NCBI GenBank assembly: GCA_947034895.1
Contig: OX344762.1
Span: forward strand, 48,525,087 to 48,589,086
Origin: Rhytidiadelphus loreus
Taxonomy: Eukaryota > Streptophyta > Bryopsida > Hypnales > Hylocomiaceae
Direction: 5' to 3'
Length of the DNA: 64,000 nt
Made by a program: the position numbers and the translations under genes. The notes under the pieces are model-generated. The model saw only the letters and a list, made by a program, of their open reading frames with translations, did no database searches and was not told the DNA's origin. Positions 1 through 12,419 of the stretch are shown here, one piece after another. Each line of letters starts with the position of its first letter. The first letter of the stretch is position 1.

Positions 1-1232
1 ATAAAACTTTCAATATAACACCAATGGGGTCATTTTTTGTCAATGAAGACTCCCACATCAATCCCAGATTCTTCACATTCATCAACATTAAGTGACAAGT
101 TTTAATGTCTCTTCTTTCACATTGTCATCAACATTGTGTGCACCCGTTACTTGGGCTCAACAAGTGATCACATGTGGCACTCTGGAAATTTCAGACACTG
201 ATCGAATGCGATCATATATTGCTGATTGTACCCGCTGGCTGATAGCAAATGTGAGTTACACAGCGACTCACATTTACGCCCATTTCCTTAGCACAGCAAA
301 ACTAGATCCATTGCATTCAGTCTCGAGTCTCGACACACACACACCCTACAGGATGGAGATTTCAGGATCTTACAATGGCCAGCCAATTTTGATTGATCAC
401 ATTCTGAAAAACATAATCCCAAGAGGACTGACGCTAACTTTACATCCCTATAATCAATGAAGACCATTGCATGTATTGGCCAGGAAAAAAACACAATTGA
501 ACAGAAGAAAAGTCCTCACGTGACCACCTAAAAAGTGCAAAAAAAAATGAAGCCCAATTTGGGCCTCTTGGTCTATTAGGGATTAACTCAGAAGAACTTA
601 TGATTGCTGGTGCATAATTTGCAATGTCCAATAAACCGGGATACATGAGCTATTGTTTCATATACAAGACTTTCAAAGCTATCCACACTCCTCGAATAAG
701 TCTAACCTTCTAATACCCACACTAACCTCTCCGCAAAAGAAAATTCCCGTGGACTAACTTTGCAAAGAAACAGCACGCTTGACCTAATTTATGGTGCTCC
801 CATCACTCGAGTTCACTCCAATCCCAAATTGGCAATCCAAACCGGCATAGTATGTTCTCATACTTGATTCTCAACCCTCTAAAAGAAAACAGGGGTGTGA
901 AGCAAAAGGGCGAACGGTATCAGGACAATAATCCCGAGTCCAAGGGTTTAGGGTTTTCGCCAATTCCCAAACTCCACTCCCGCGATGGCTAACCAAGCAA
1001 GAGACTGACTTGCATAACTTCAAAACACTCGCCAATGATGCCGTGGCGGACTCACCTTCAAGACTCCCTTCTTCTTTCAGTCGCCTGTAGAAAGTGAAAC
1101 TCTGCCATACCACGCCTCGTCTACACCAATTGCTCATTTGGAAAATGTGAAGCACACTATCATGTTATGCTCGCCGCTAATGTTATGCTTCGAAATGCAG
1201 ATGAAGAGGAAGCTGTGAGGCGATCGATTGAT
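1..1232. other. Flanking sequence without a convincing gene
   Basis: No reading frame here shows a recognisable domain. Open stretches at about 200-460 (plus) and 440-646 (minus) are short and lack family resemblance. A telobox-like GGGTTTAGGGTTTT lies at 944-957, so an unseen transcript start may be nearby. Positions 870-1232 probably include the 3' untranslated region of the small gene that follows on the minus strand. Confidence 0.4.
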
Positions 1233-1394
1233 TCATTTGTGGTCGAGCTGTTTCAAGCGTTCTTCCACCGTGAGGGCCCCATTGGCGGCCTTGCTGGCCT
1301 TGCGATCTGCAGAGGCCATTAGAATGCCGACCAGAGTGCCCACGGCGCACACCATAAGCAAGCGCATAGAGCGCTTGTCAGAGGAAGCGGACAT
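1233..1394 (-). CDS. Small single-pass membrane protein, 53 residues, function unknown
   Basis: The minus-strand frame starts with ATG at 1394 and ends with TGA at 1233-1235. The protein has a short polar N-terminus with basic residues (SASSDKRSMR), one hydrophobic segment at about residues 11-28 (LLMVCAVGTLVGILMASA), and a charged tail (about residues 30-53) ending LTVEERLKQLDHK. This layout suggests a small anchored membrane protein, N-terminus short and tail amphipathic. I do not recognise the family. Support for a real gene comes from higher GC and regular codon use compared with the surrounding AT-rich sequence, and from a telobox (AAAACCCTAACCCTA on this strand) about 90 bp upstream, as seen in front of the other housekeeping genes here. 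An organellar or ER location is possible but not shown. No intron is needed within the frame. Confidence 0.55.
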   Translation of the reverse strand: MSASSDKRSMRLLMVCAVGTLVGILMASADRKASKAANGALTVEERLKQLDHK

Positions 1395-1479
1395 CGTGAA
1401 CGACGGAGAGGGTTCAGGGTTCCGAGAAAGGACGAGTGGAACACAAGCTAGGGACTGAAGGGAAGGGAAACCCCACGAT

Positions 1480-1495
1480 TTAGGGTTAGGGTTTT
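1480..1495 (-). promoter_or_regulatory. Telobox upstream of the small membrane-protein gene
   Basis: On the minus strand this reads AAAACCCTAACCCTA, a double telobox of the kind common in promoters and 5' leaders of plant translation and growth genes. It lies about 85-100 bp upstream of the ATG at 1394. Function is inferred from position and motif only. Confidence 0.5.
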
Positions 1496-1499
1496 AGCT

Positions 1500-3990
1500 T
1501 TGCGCTCAAATCGGCATGCCTTACCATCAATCTCTTTTATTAAGTGCAAAGTGTCACGATTTCATCCATCACACAAAGTATCACATTTCATTCACATTTA
1601 TTTGATCATCCATTTGCTCTTTTGAACCAAAATGATTACCTAGTAGTTTTTCAATGAAATCTTGCAAGTTGATGAAATCTTTTTGGAGCCATTGAATCCC
1701 AACAGGATATGTTAGAGTTCTTCATTAACCATCAAAAGATGATAGGGCCAAAAAAAGTGATCAATAGATGATTTTCAAGATTATTGTAGAAATGCACATT
1801 TTTGCTTTTATTTTTGTACAAATGTATTATTTACCTCAATTTCATCAATTTGGACTTACTAGAAGAACATTTTTTTCAAATTTTTGCTTTTATTTTAGCA
1901 CTTGACTTCTGGTGTGATAAGCTATTATTTGCATTAAATATTGTCAAAAAGTTATTAGGCCTTGAAGGGGTTAAAGGTAGGAGACATGTTATGGGCAACT
2001 ATTGTGGTTTGACTTTTGACTTGTTTGTAAGTAAAATCTATAATTCAAAAAGTGCATTTTGAAACAAATCCAAAAATAAAATTTGCGCACATTTGTGAAT
2101 TTGGATGCATTTTCTTTAAAAAAAAATTAATGATTAAGCCTTCAAAATTCAATTTCTCAAATTATTGAAGGACTTGTGAGGAATTGACACTTAGCAAGTT
2201 TTTGACACTTGAATGTACATTCTACCTTGAGGGTATTGACATGAAAAATCACCTTTTCAGCTATAGAAAATTTTGTTTTAGAAAAAAGAATCAATCTTTT
2301 GTCATCTCACTTTTTGTTGTTACGATACAACAATCTCCCATTTGGATTGTAGAAAAAGGCATTTTTTGAATTTATTGATGTTATTGGATGTTTCATTCTT
2401 TTCAATGTAATACAAGGTGTATACATTTTTCACAAAGTGTAATCAAGTTTTGATTTTGGGTATGCTACTTTCTAATCCTAGTGTTTCCATTACACAAAAA
2501 GATGCAAACTAAATTCAACATCCTCTACTCCTCAATTATATTTTGAAGTTGGAATACCCACATGCACACATAGAAAAAAATATACTTTATACTTTTAAAC
2601 CTATAGATCTCAAAAACATTAAGGAATTTGAATTTGAAACTTTTGTATGTATATTACATAAAATTGAAATTAACATCTTACACTTAAAATTGTTATTGTT
2701 TATATTTGTTTTCATTGAAAATTCTTGATACAAAAAATCTCTTGCATTTTGAGCCCCCCCCAATGTAGAAAAATGGTGAATTTAGGAAATAAACTTACTA
2801 ATTGCCAAAATTCTAACCAAATTTTTGATAGGAAACCCTTTTGCAATTTAACCCTTAAAGGAGAAAAGGATGACCTTGATAATCATCCCTTTTCATTACT
2901 GTGTGAATCATGGGGTGTAGAAATAACAAAAGCACTCATTAGAAGTCAAACTAGTGTAGAAGACCTCCCCTTTTCACAACAAAATTCCGAGGATGAATAA
3001 TTACACTTCTATCCTACTACAAAGATTCCTTGTCATCCATCAAATGCCAAATGTCCTTCTCAACGTTTAAGGGTCAAATTCTTACTCTAAACTCTAAGCT
3101 GGAATCAGAAAGTTGTATCCTAATCTTCAGTCAAAGATGACATACCTTGCAGAACAATCTACCTGGTACTCATAGTTCCTACAAACTCTCAGAACCTAAT
3201 TTCCCTCGTGCACTTTTTCGGTGAAACTAGGAGTCGACTTTGACATCCCTGCAACAATGAGAGGTCAGAGTAAAACAACGCAACAAATCCGTTACAAACG
3301 ATGAAACGCAGACTCGGTCATGGAGCTCAGAATTTCCTGTTTTTGAAATGGAACGTAGTTTTTTGCGCATCACGCCTAAAACTACAGTGCATTTCTACTT
3401 TCGTGTTTTTGACAGTGTCAGAATGGGAATCCATGTTTCCAAACTGGAGGAATCTCGAGACCTTCAACAACCAGCTAACATAGACATTGAGCTCAAGATC
3501 AACTGCCTTGGTAACCGGCAACTAATCGTCAATGCTTCACATGATGTATATTAGATCTAATAAGTAACTCTAAAAAACACAACCAACTATGATGACGGAG
3601 GCATGTACTTTACTTGTGGCCAACGCAATATCCTGGTGATTTAGTTGTGCAAGCAGAGACTTCTTCTTGTAGAACAGAAAACTCCCATAAATCGATCCGA
3701 TCAGGAAGCAGGACAGAAGTCTCTATACAGGAATACCAACAGCAGCACAACCATTCTTTCAAAAGATGGCGCAATCACCAAGAAAACATCAGACCAAGAC
3801 AGGTTTTGGTAGAAGGTTCAGATATTAAAACACATCTTAAAACCTTGTGACTTTATCAGTCTTGAATGACAGAAAAATAAAGACGGTGTAATAGTTTTGA
3901 AAATACTCTTATTTTCTGACAAGGAGAATTGCCACCTAACTTCCTCACATTATGATCCGCAACAGATCAATCAACCAACCAACCAATTCT
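1500..3990. other. Intergenic, AT-rich, no supported gene
   Basis: Short open stretches at 1802-2062 and 2725-3000 (plus) have no start context, no domain and simple AT-driven composition. The part from about 3300 to 3990 is less AT-rich and lies directly downstream of ATP synthase subunit g on the minus strand, so it may hold that gene's 3' untranslated region. No RNA gene or clear mobile element was seen. Confidence 0.4.
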
Positions 3991-3992
3991 AC

Positions 3993-4905
3993 TTACACCT
4001 TGTAACCTGTGAGTGTGCCACCCCGGCCGACAATCTCGCCAACACAGAACCATGCGTAGCACTCTCCTGCAAACAATGCGGCAATGCCAATTTCTTCCAA
4101 CTTCAAATCATTTCTATTCGTCAACTTCTGCTTCATGAAGTCCACCTCTTTCCAAAAAGCCTCGTACCTCCCGGGTAAACTGCAAACACAGAAGACCAAT
4201 CACTCTGTCAATCACTCTGCCAGCAAAAGAAAATAAAGAAGGAAAATAATTTGATAATACTGCTGTCTGCGTGATCTTGGTCTCGAAACATGCCTGCAAC
4301 AACACCTATGACTGCGAATCCCAAAACGATATACATACATGAAAGCAGATGATCAAGCTGGATAGTCAGATTCACCGCTAGATTAACAGGTCACCCTACG
4401 AAAATGTTGAAGCACAAGATCTTCTACACTAAACCCTGCCCCTACACTGAATTCCATCCCTGCGTACCATTATTATCGAGCAAGAGGGAGAGGGAAAGAG
4501 ATATCCTCAAATGTCCCTGACAATCAAGGATGTACAGGCTAGTTCAACAGGGAACGGATCACAGTTTCGGTGCATTGGATAGAATGAGTCAAGATCCGGC
4601 ATTCCCAAAGAAAAGAAAACCATTCACGATCCAAGAAAAACAAAGAATCAAAACTAATTTGAACTGACGGAAGGGCGATTCCAGCGAGGGGATCTAAAAC
4701 CCTAGAAACACGAAAGAGCGAACCTGGCGAGGCGGGTGTAGAAGAGCTGCTTAGAAAGCTCCTGGCACTTCTGGACGGTCGGGGGGTCCACGACGTGGTG
4801 CTTGTTTTCCTCCATGAGCTGCTTGTAGAAAGCCGTGCTGCGCTTCGTGGCGATGTCCGTCGCCACGGCCGCTTTGCTCTGCAGCTGGCGCATGAGAGAA
4901 GCCAT
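3993..4905 (-). CDS. ATP20: Mitochondrial F1Fo-ATP synthase subunit g (two exons)
   Basis: Exon 1 is 4724-4905 and exon 2 is 3993-4179, joined across a 544-bp GT-AG intron in phase 2. The product is 122 residues, the usual length of plant subunit g. Recognised segments are MASLMRQLQSKAAVATDIA at the N-terminus, KQLFYTRLA at the exon junction, PGRYEAFWKEVD just after it, and a C-terminal membrane region ECYAWFCVGEIVGRGGTLTG. The last region has the glycine-rich helix that packs in the Fo dimer interface. Subunit g is an accessory Fo protein of the inner mitochondrial membrane, involved in complex dimerisation and crista shape. The ATG at 4905 is the first in frame and matches the family start. 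The 5' leader has a GTTT-repeat and a telobox on the plus strand at 4976-4984. Both splice sites and the whole frame are intact, so it is probably functional. Confidence 0.93.
4180..4723 (-). other. Intron of ATP synthase subunit g
   Basis: The intron has a GT donor (GTTCGC) and a TTTGCAG acceptor. Splicing joins AG to T, giving a serine codon between the RLA and LPGR segments. It contains no recognisable gene. Confidence 0.85.
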
Positions 4906-4975
4906 GTCCGGAACAAAACAACAAACAAACAAACAAACAAACAACAACGAGAGTAGACCGAAGGAGGCTCCGACG

Positions 4976-4984
4976 AAACCCTAA
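4976..4984 (+). promoter_or_regulatory. Telobox in the leader of ATP synthase subunit g
   Basis: AAACCCTAA lies about 75 bp upstream of the ATG at 4905, in inverse orientation to the gene. The motif is a known element of plant housekeeping and ribosomal promoters; its role here is inferred. Confidence 0.45.
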
Positions 4985-5105
4985 TGCGTGCAGAGCCAAA
5001 CCAGCTCTGGCAAATTCACAGCAGTGGGCTCTCTGCGTCTCTGCGATCAACGAAACCCCAAGATGGTGCACCCACAACGACGGGGGCTGATGATACCCTC
5101 TTGTA

Positions 5106-5197
5106 CCCGTCGATAGTTGCATATACCCTTCGAAAGCTGCCTATATCCTTCGATAGCTGCCTATACCAGTCGATAGCTGCCTATACCCGTCGATATA
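5106..5197 (+). repeat. 20-bp minisatellite, about 4.6 copies
   Basis: Units of about CCYKTCGATAGCTGCCTATA repeat head to tail (5106, 5126, 5146, 5166, 5186). They lie about 200 bp upstream of the ATP synthase subunit g start codon, so they may sit in its promoter. Units differ at a few bases, so the array is not new. Confidence 0.85.
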
Positions 5198-7533
5198 TTT
5201 TATAACCATCGGAAGTTTGAAAGGAACTGATTTGGTGAATTTTGTTTCGTGGATGTAAGGTAAACCAGCCCATTGTGGTCAGAATAAGGAGTTTGACATC
5301 ACGTGGGTACTGAAATTTTTCAATTTGTTTCCCACAACAATACAAGAGTGAGAAACAGTGAGAGCAATTGAAATTATGTTTTTTTGGACAAAGTATGAAT
5401 TTGTTATGAATTTTTGAAGTGTTCAATGCATTTTTGCACATAAGAGTCTGTAGACGACCTTAAAATCAACAAAATCTAAATCCATCGTGCTCATCTGGCT
5501 CACCTACAGCAGTCAAAGTCTTTTGTAACATAGAAGGCCTGAAAAGTCAATTCTCACAATGAATTCTCATTGAAAAATTGAATGTTCCTAATGAAGTCAC
5601 TAACTACTTCATTATTGTCATGTAAGATATGCATTGAAACCAAAATGTGAAAAAACTGAAAAAACAACATAATGGGGTCATTTAGTAGGTGATCGCTATG
5701 GGTCATTTGACCACAATGGGCTGATTTACCTTAGTTTCTAACCCTTGAACAACACTATGGATGTTTATTGTGCCATGGATGACGAAGAATCTTTCCATAT
5801 AAGATAAAAGTGCATACATTCATTCTTGAAATTTTTTGTAGAAAAGGGAGGGTCTTATTGCAATTTTGACTTGCAATGAATGCTCTTGGATTTTTTTGAG
5901 CAAATGATTCACATTGTACCAAAAAGGATGATTTTCACATATGACCTAGTTCATTCTTTAAGGATTAAGTTGAGAACATGGCTCTCCTTACATGCTAGGG
6001 GGCTAACACAATTCAAATGGAGATGAGAAGTACTATGGGCCTTTTACAATATTCTCTTGAGATTCAATCCTAGTGTGTCAAGAAATGTCCCTTGAAATCA
6101 TTGTTCATTCTAAATTTAGTTGCTTCATCCTTTATTCTACTTGATGATTGGTCATTCAACTATTTATGGGTCATATTTGGTGAGCAAAGATGAGGGACAA
6201 GGAAATTGACAGCCCTTCAAAATTAGATAGAAAATTTGAGTGTGCCAAGTTCGGCAAACAAGGGCGTGGATATTCTTATGGTAGTTCTATAAGCCTTCTT
6301 CAAGAGAACCAAAAATTAGAACTTTACTGCCTCTATTTACCTTGGGAAAAATTTGTCAACAAATTCATTTTTGTGGATGATAAAATTTGAAAATTATAAA
6401 TCCATATTTGGAATCAGGAACCTCAATTACATAGGTTCAATCCCAAAAAATAAAAATAACAACCCAAAGAAGAGGACAATTTTTTACATCTTTTCAAAGT
6501 GTGGAAGAACATCAAAAATTTATCACCCCATGAAAGGCTCATAGTTTCATAGATGTGCAATTTTGTTACATACTAATGACAAATCCAAAATCATAATGGA
6601 CCAACAAATTGAAAACAATAGTGAGTGGATTTGAAATGGTGGATTTTTAGACACATGGTAATGGTGACAAGATGCTTTTAATTATTGAAGTGTCAAGACT
6701 TCAAACACCAAAGAATGTCAAAAAAATTGTGGTAAAAAATCAAAGGACACACAATAGTTATAGTGTCAATAACATCAGGACCTCAAATTTATGATGTGGC
6801 TTCAAAATTCCATTCTTTTAGTCAAATACCTTAGTCTTTATATTACAAACCTAGACCCTACATGTGTCAATGTGTAGTCTACTAACTTTGATCAAAAAGT
6901 TGTCTCCAAAATATATTTTTAATTTTTAGAAATGAATTGCTTTCCTCTAATGTCTATAGTAATGTCTATAGAGCATGAAAACTTATCTGTAGAATGGTGT
7001 AGATGTATGAAGAAGTACCAATGAATAATAAAGAGTATCATGAAGAATACAGTAGAACTATAAGATGGTTATGAAAAGTGCATGACAAATTGTAGTTTTT
7101 TTTACACAAGATAAGTATTTTTGAAAAAAAAAAATTTAAAAGATTTACTTAGAAATGAAAGATAGTTTTAAGTTTATAACATTATTACAAAATTAACAAC
7201 AAAACTATTAGGTAGTCACTAGTTGGTCACTAGTTGAATATTAGAAATGCAAGCGAGGTAAAAGACAACTTCTATTTTATTATTTTTGGAAAAATAATTT
7301 TACTCTTCTAAGTTGAAATAATATAGTATTGGATTAACATCCTAAAGGAAATTATAACATTTTAGGCTTCTAAGAACCTAAATATCTTAGACTCAAAGTA
7401 TTTGTACAATAGTATTGGTTTTAAGGAATCTAAACATTTTTTGTTTAAGATGAATACACCATGATTTGGGATAAATTATCTAATTGTCTATTGGGCAAAA
7501 AAATTGTCGGGTTTTAAACTATAATGATAGCCC
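5198..7533. other. Gene desert, AT-rich
   Basis: No coding frame with a recognisable domain. Short open stretches at 6190-6390 and 6353-6544 are unremarkable. Runs of A and T and decayed sequence suggest old mobile-element debris. Confidence 0.4.
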
Positions 7534-8106
7534 GGGGAGGACACTCCCCACGTTTTAGCAACCCACATGCAGAGGAAAAAGTAATACAAGTAATACACCT
7601 TAAAAAAAAAATTTCAAAAACAGAATTATGGATAGATTTCACTACTTTAGAAGTTGATGTTTTGAATTATTGGTATTTTTTTATACTAATAGTAATTATT
7701 CATAAATTTTTGAAGAAAAAAGATACACTATGAAGCTGAAAATAACTTCCGCACCTCTATATTATATTAAAAAAAAATTGAAAAATGAAAAAAAAAAAAT
7801 TCCATAGAATAGCTTTCTATTGAAAGTTTATTTTGGTTGAATATTGATGCAATAGTCATCTTCATGTGAGCTCTATAAATATTTTAGTTGGAGAACATGC
7901 CATTTTAGTTCATTTTTCAACTCTTTCTAGACAATATATCTTATGTTATTTGGAATTGAAATTTTTGTCGATAGAAACCTATAGTCATTGTTAAACAAAG
8001 CTCAAAATTTAAGGATGAAATTATAGTTTATTCAAGGTGTATTACATGTATTACTTTTTTCGCCACCACACGTGGGTACCCCAAATGTAGTGAAAGTGTC
8101 TTCCCC
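7534..8106. mobile_element. Foldback (MITE-like) element with ~70-bp inverted ends
   Basis: The left end GGGGAGGACACT is mirrored by AGTGTCTTCCCC at the right end. An inner pair at 7576-7601 and 8034-8059 (AAAAAGTAATACAAGTAATA and its complement) differs at about one base in 26. ACCCACATG and CACGTGGGT also pair between the arms. A 3-bp TAG may flank it (left TAG then CCC; right CCCC then TAG), but this is weak. It carries no gene. The superfamily is not resolved. Confidence 0.6.
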
Positions 8107-9076
8107 TAGAATGATAGATGATTCTTGAATGAAGAGGATCATGGAATACTTGACCAAGGTTAGGAGATTTGTAATGTATTGATTGATTCAACTCATACTA
8201 AGGATAATTTTATAAAAAATTGCTCTTAAGTAAATTTTTTCTTCACGGTGTTTATTATTCCACATATTTTATGCCTTATAGTAATTCTAAGTTGAAGGTT
8301 GGTTTCATGAACTCTATCCTCCAAACTATAGTGTATTTTAAAAGTTATACTTTCAATCATTGTCTAAACCAAATTTCATCAAAATCCAACGAAATTTACA
8401 CCCATAGTGGTCTTTCTACAAAACAAATGGGCTGAAATTCTAGTTTCCATCATTCTTGAAGGATCAAATAAAAGTCATAATTTTTTGTAATAAATTCACT
8501 AAATTAGACAAGAAAATAGTCAACTATATGTAAACCAAATTAAAACTTTACATCAAACAATCATATGTAAACTATTGGTCTTGAGGCAAGAAGAAAATGG
8601 GGACAATTATAGTTTGTGGTATAGAGGTATTTGTTCAAAAAGATAATAAGATAAAAATCACTAAAAATAATTTTACAATTAATTTGGAGGTTTTAAAAAT
8701 AAAATAAAGTTAAATGCATTTTTATATTAATAGAAAAGTAAAGGGCAACTAGGCAAGAATATATAAATTCAATCTTTTGCTATTGATAATTATATTACAT
8801 TAAATTTGTACATTGATCAAGTTTAGATTGATAGAGCATAGTTTAAAATCAAGTTATTAGTGATCAAACATAGGATCAAATCCAATAGAAATAATTGAGC
8901 CAAATTCTCACATTAAAGTATCGTGTCCAAACATAACAATGGCTCAAACCTTTGCAATTCTTACACTTGCCCAAAGTCTTAATGAGTAATATACAAGTTT
9001 GCGTGACCATGAAAGTATACAAGTAGGCATGCAAGTGAATACTCACGTCTCTCTTTGATAGTTGAAATTCCCAATG
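8107..9076. other. No gene seen
   Basis: AT-rich sequence with only short open stretches such as 8220-8435. No domain, RNA gene or clear repeat structure was recognised. Confidence 0.4.
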
Positions 9077-9747
9077 GCAAACTTAGAGGTTGCAAAAACA
9101 ATAAACATAGACAAGATAATCAAATATTTCCTTGTCTTTGATTTAAATGGAACTTTATTGAAGCACATCAAAGAACACGTTTGTACTAAGATGAAGAACC
9201 AATATTGCATGTGGCCTAAATTTAGAAAATTCTTCATCTTTTGTTTATGTATTTTGAAACAAATGAAACGAAAAATTCATTGCAGAGTGTTTAAATAATT
9301 TTGAAGTGGCGTTTTGGACATGTTCATGGCGAAAAGATGCGCTAAAGATCATAGATGCTATGAAGAAGGAATGTGACCTTCAAATGCTAAGAGATTGTAA
9401 ATTGTTTAGTAGGGAGGATTGCAATATGTCAAACTATAAAGATTCTCATATTCTAAAAAAGGAGATTCTTTTCAAAACCTTAGATAGTATTTTCTAGGAG
9501 GACAAGTTAGGAAGTGGGGCAACATGTCTAAACACTCTTCTAATTGATAATAGCCCCATAAAGAGCTTATTGAATGATCCGTTTAATGTGATCCATTCCA
9601 AGAAATTCTAGATCACGATTGAAACTAGTAATGAATCAATAGTATATTTGACTAGCGTTTTACAACCGTATCTTCAAAAATTGAAGAACTTAGGGGACAT
9701 ATCCGTTCTTACATTTTGTGAGCAATTCCATTTTGGTAATGATCGTT
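9077..9747 (+). pseudogene. Broken FCP1/NIF-type HAD phosphatase copy
   Basis: Three segments in order match the FCP1-homology phosphatase fold. First is VFDLNGTLLKH (about 9138), the motif I nucleophile aspartate with the DLNG variant. Next is NFEVAFWTCSWRKDALKII (about 9297-9350), corresponding to the motif II strand. Last is CLNTLLIDNSPIKSLL (about 9528-9575), the motif III DDSP-like region, followed by NPFNVIH-like and C-terminal helix sequence. Motif I and motif II lie in different frames, so there is at least one frameshift near 9240-9270. Two in-frame TAG codons follow, one before EDKLGS and one after HSKKF. The copy has no introns over about 670 bp, which fits a processed copy or a gene with a single large exon. 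It is surely non-functional. The family call is from motif order; the subfamily is uncertain. Confidence 0.65.
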
Positions 9748-10140
9748 GAAATTGTGCTGACCCAAAGATGAACTTATATCTTGAGCTTAAGAAGAATTCA
9801 ATTGCTATAGAATCTAGTAAATAAATGTCGATGAACCCATGGACAAGCAACTAGTATAGAAAATAGTCAAATACCAATTTGAAGACTAAAATTGCATTCT
9901 TGGATATCTTTATGATTTCAATATACTTTTGAACTTTTAAGAGAGACAATTTATTGTTAGTACCAAAAAATACTCTTTGTAATTTTAGTATACAATAATT
10001 GGTCTTTTCAATGGATTTTTGACATTTATAGAATAAATTTAATTTCTAACTTATTCCCTTGTTTCTCCTTGATATGTCTTGATCAATCAACATGATTGAA
10101 TACACTAAAACAAATTGAATCACATGGATAGCATGAGCTA
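9748..10140. other. No gene seen
   Basis: Sequence downstream of the phosphatase pseudogene. No frame, repeat or RNA gene was recognised. Confidence 0.4.
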
Positions 10141-10439
10141 ACGTAGTCTACTCTGAAAGCGCCCATGCTCTAAAAGCAATCATGACACGTGGGTACATTT
10201 TGCTTTCTTCAATGTACAAGGAGTGTATTTCATGAGATGATTGCTTTCAGTGACCATTGCGTTCTAAATTCAAAAATTCGTAACTAATTCCACAAAGGTC
10301 CAAAAAATATGAAACGACTTGGTTTAGATGTCAATTCCATTTCTCTTCCTACAAAAAATCCTGTAAATTAATTTAAAGAGTTTAGCTTCCCCCAAAAGGC
10401 AATAAGCTCTCAAATGGTCACTTTAAGAGTAGACTACCT
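10141..10439. mobile_element. MITE-like element, family 1, copy 1 (~300 bp)
   Basis: Inverted ends are GTAGTCTACTCTGAAAG on the left and CTTTAAGAGTAGACTAC on the right. The interior, including a stretch around ACTAATTCCACAAAGGTCC, is closely matched by the copy at 13399-13702. No coding capacity. Target duplication not clear. Confidence 0.65.
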
Positions 10440-12419
10440 TAATGTTTGGCACGGGGATATCTAGAAAAAACTTGTTATATTATAATAGCAAGCTCCAAAC
10501 ATCAACTTCTATGAATAATGTTTGTCACAATCTAACACCTAAGTTAGGTAGTCTTGTGCTTTCCAAAGTTCGAACATTGAATTGAATGTGATTGAATCTT
10601 CGAGCTGATAAGGTACTAGTATGGCCTTAAAGCGACCATTTATGGGTTGTTCTGCCTTTTTCATAGCCTTCTGTAGACTAAAATATTTTTTGTTTATTTT
10701 TCAGAGAAAGATAAATAGATGTGACATCTGATACAAGTGGTTTCATAATTTTCCGAGTAATATTGAATTAGTTATGATTTTTCAAAGTTTTCACTTTTCA
10801 GTCCTAGGCACCTATTTATGATAGTAGGTCTGGCAAAATGAGCACACATGCAGCCTATAAAGGGCGATGAGGAAACCAAGAATAAACATGGGGCTTTATA
10901 ATAAGTAATAACCAAAGGTTTTTAAAGCGACCATACTTGTATGCAATCAATTTTCAGATTTTGCATTTTCCAAATAAAGTAGTTGATTTGCTAACTTCTT
11001 ATTTAAATATATAAATGCTCACCTATCACTACATTTAAAAATCAACCCAACCACATACTTTAACCATCCACATTTAAACCTTAAAGTGATCTTTAACACA
11101 CTTGAAGTTGCTCTCACTTTAAATTCAACCCATTAAGAGTCTATCAATTATCCATTTTAAGATCATTTGAGGTCCATTTAAGATCTAATTATAGGGGCGA
11201 ATTGAAGAAGACGGGCGGTTTTTGAACAGACTACTATACCATTCTTCTTAGACCACTAATAGGCAGCTCGAGTTGAATCATTCCCTAGTCTGAAAAATTT
11301 AGACATAAGGTAGTAGCACCCATAACCGTGAATTTAAGTTTTTTGGATATGATGTCTATTAATACACATGCAACAAACTAATGGACCCTACTATCAAAAG
11401 AAAAAGAATTCGTGTACACTTTTGAATGTATTATTTGGCCATTGTGAGTATAAGTTGTGAATTTTTAAAGAGCCAACTATAAATGCACCTAATACTAACA
11501 CAAAGGTACATCCTTGTAATCACATCTATTCACTTCCCAAGATTTTCTAAGATTTTAGAAGAGATGGTTATGGGTGTTGCTACCTACAAATGGTTGCATT
11601 CACATGATAGGACCATGTACCCAAGATGTAGAGGCATATTATTTTCTCACAGAGTAAGCTTATCAATTGTCTATTGATATCAAGCAATTAACCCTTAAGT
11701 GCTCCAATGTCTATATTTTGGATGATGAATGGAGGACTTGTAGACACTATTTACTCCAACTAAATTCTCATTAATTTCATCCAATGTAATACTTGAATCT
11801 TGAAAAGACAACCTTCCCTAAATAAATACCCAATTTCATGAGATTTCGATAAATGATATTTCTCCACAAAGATATAAGCAAAAGTGAGTCAAAATTCAAA
11901 AAAAGATCGAGGTGTTTAAGGGTTCAGGGAAGCAATTTTCCCTCAGTCCTACTTAAGCCAAAGCTACTGAGGTAGAACTGCCTATCACCACCTTGATTTG
12001 CAATCTAAGTATTTTGGGGCCAATTCCAAGAAGGGCACATATTTTTCAGAGGTGTTTGCTTGTTTCAAGAATCAAACCCAAGTGGAATTATCATTTTCCT
12101 ATTAAAAGTGTAATTTTTGTAAATTTTTGAAGTGCTATGCACTAAAATTACAAAACTACTAGAGACTATAGACATAAATGTTCCCTAATGAACCCATAAC
12201 CGCCCAAGTCAAGTACGAAATATTCACCGTTAATGGAGTGACACATTATCCCTCGTTGTCATAAAAAAAATCAGATTTTATTATAGAACGCTTTAATTTT
12301 TGTCATAAGAAGAATGGTTTTGGATGTTTTCTTGACAAAATTGGATCCAAAGTTAGGTGACAAAATTTGGCTAGTCTACTAAATAAATTGGAAAACGAAT
12401 GGCAATGTGCTGGTTTACC
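10440..12419. other. Gene desert
   Basis: No supported gene. A weak open stretch at 11483-11677 has no recognisable motif. TTAACCCTTAAGTGCTCC at about 11688 resembles one end of the TTAA-bounded family described elsewhere, but I could not pair it with a second end. Confidence 0.4.

Noticed and set aside
92..460. 122-codon open stretch at the left edge
   Set aside because: Begins at GTG rather than ATG, lies in AT-rich sequence and shows no recognisable domain.
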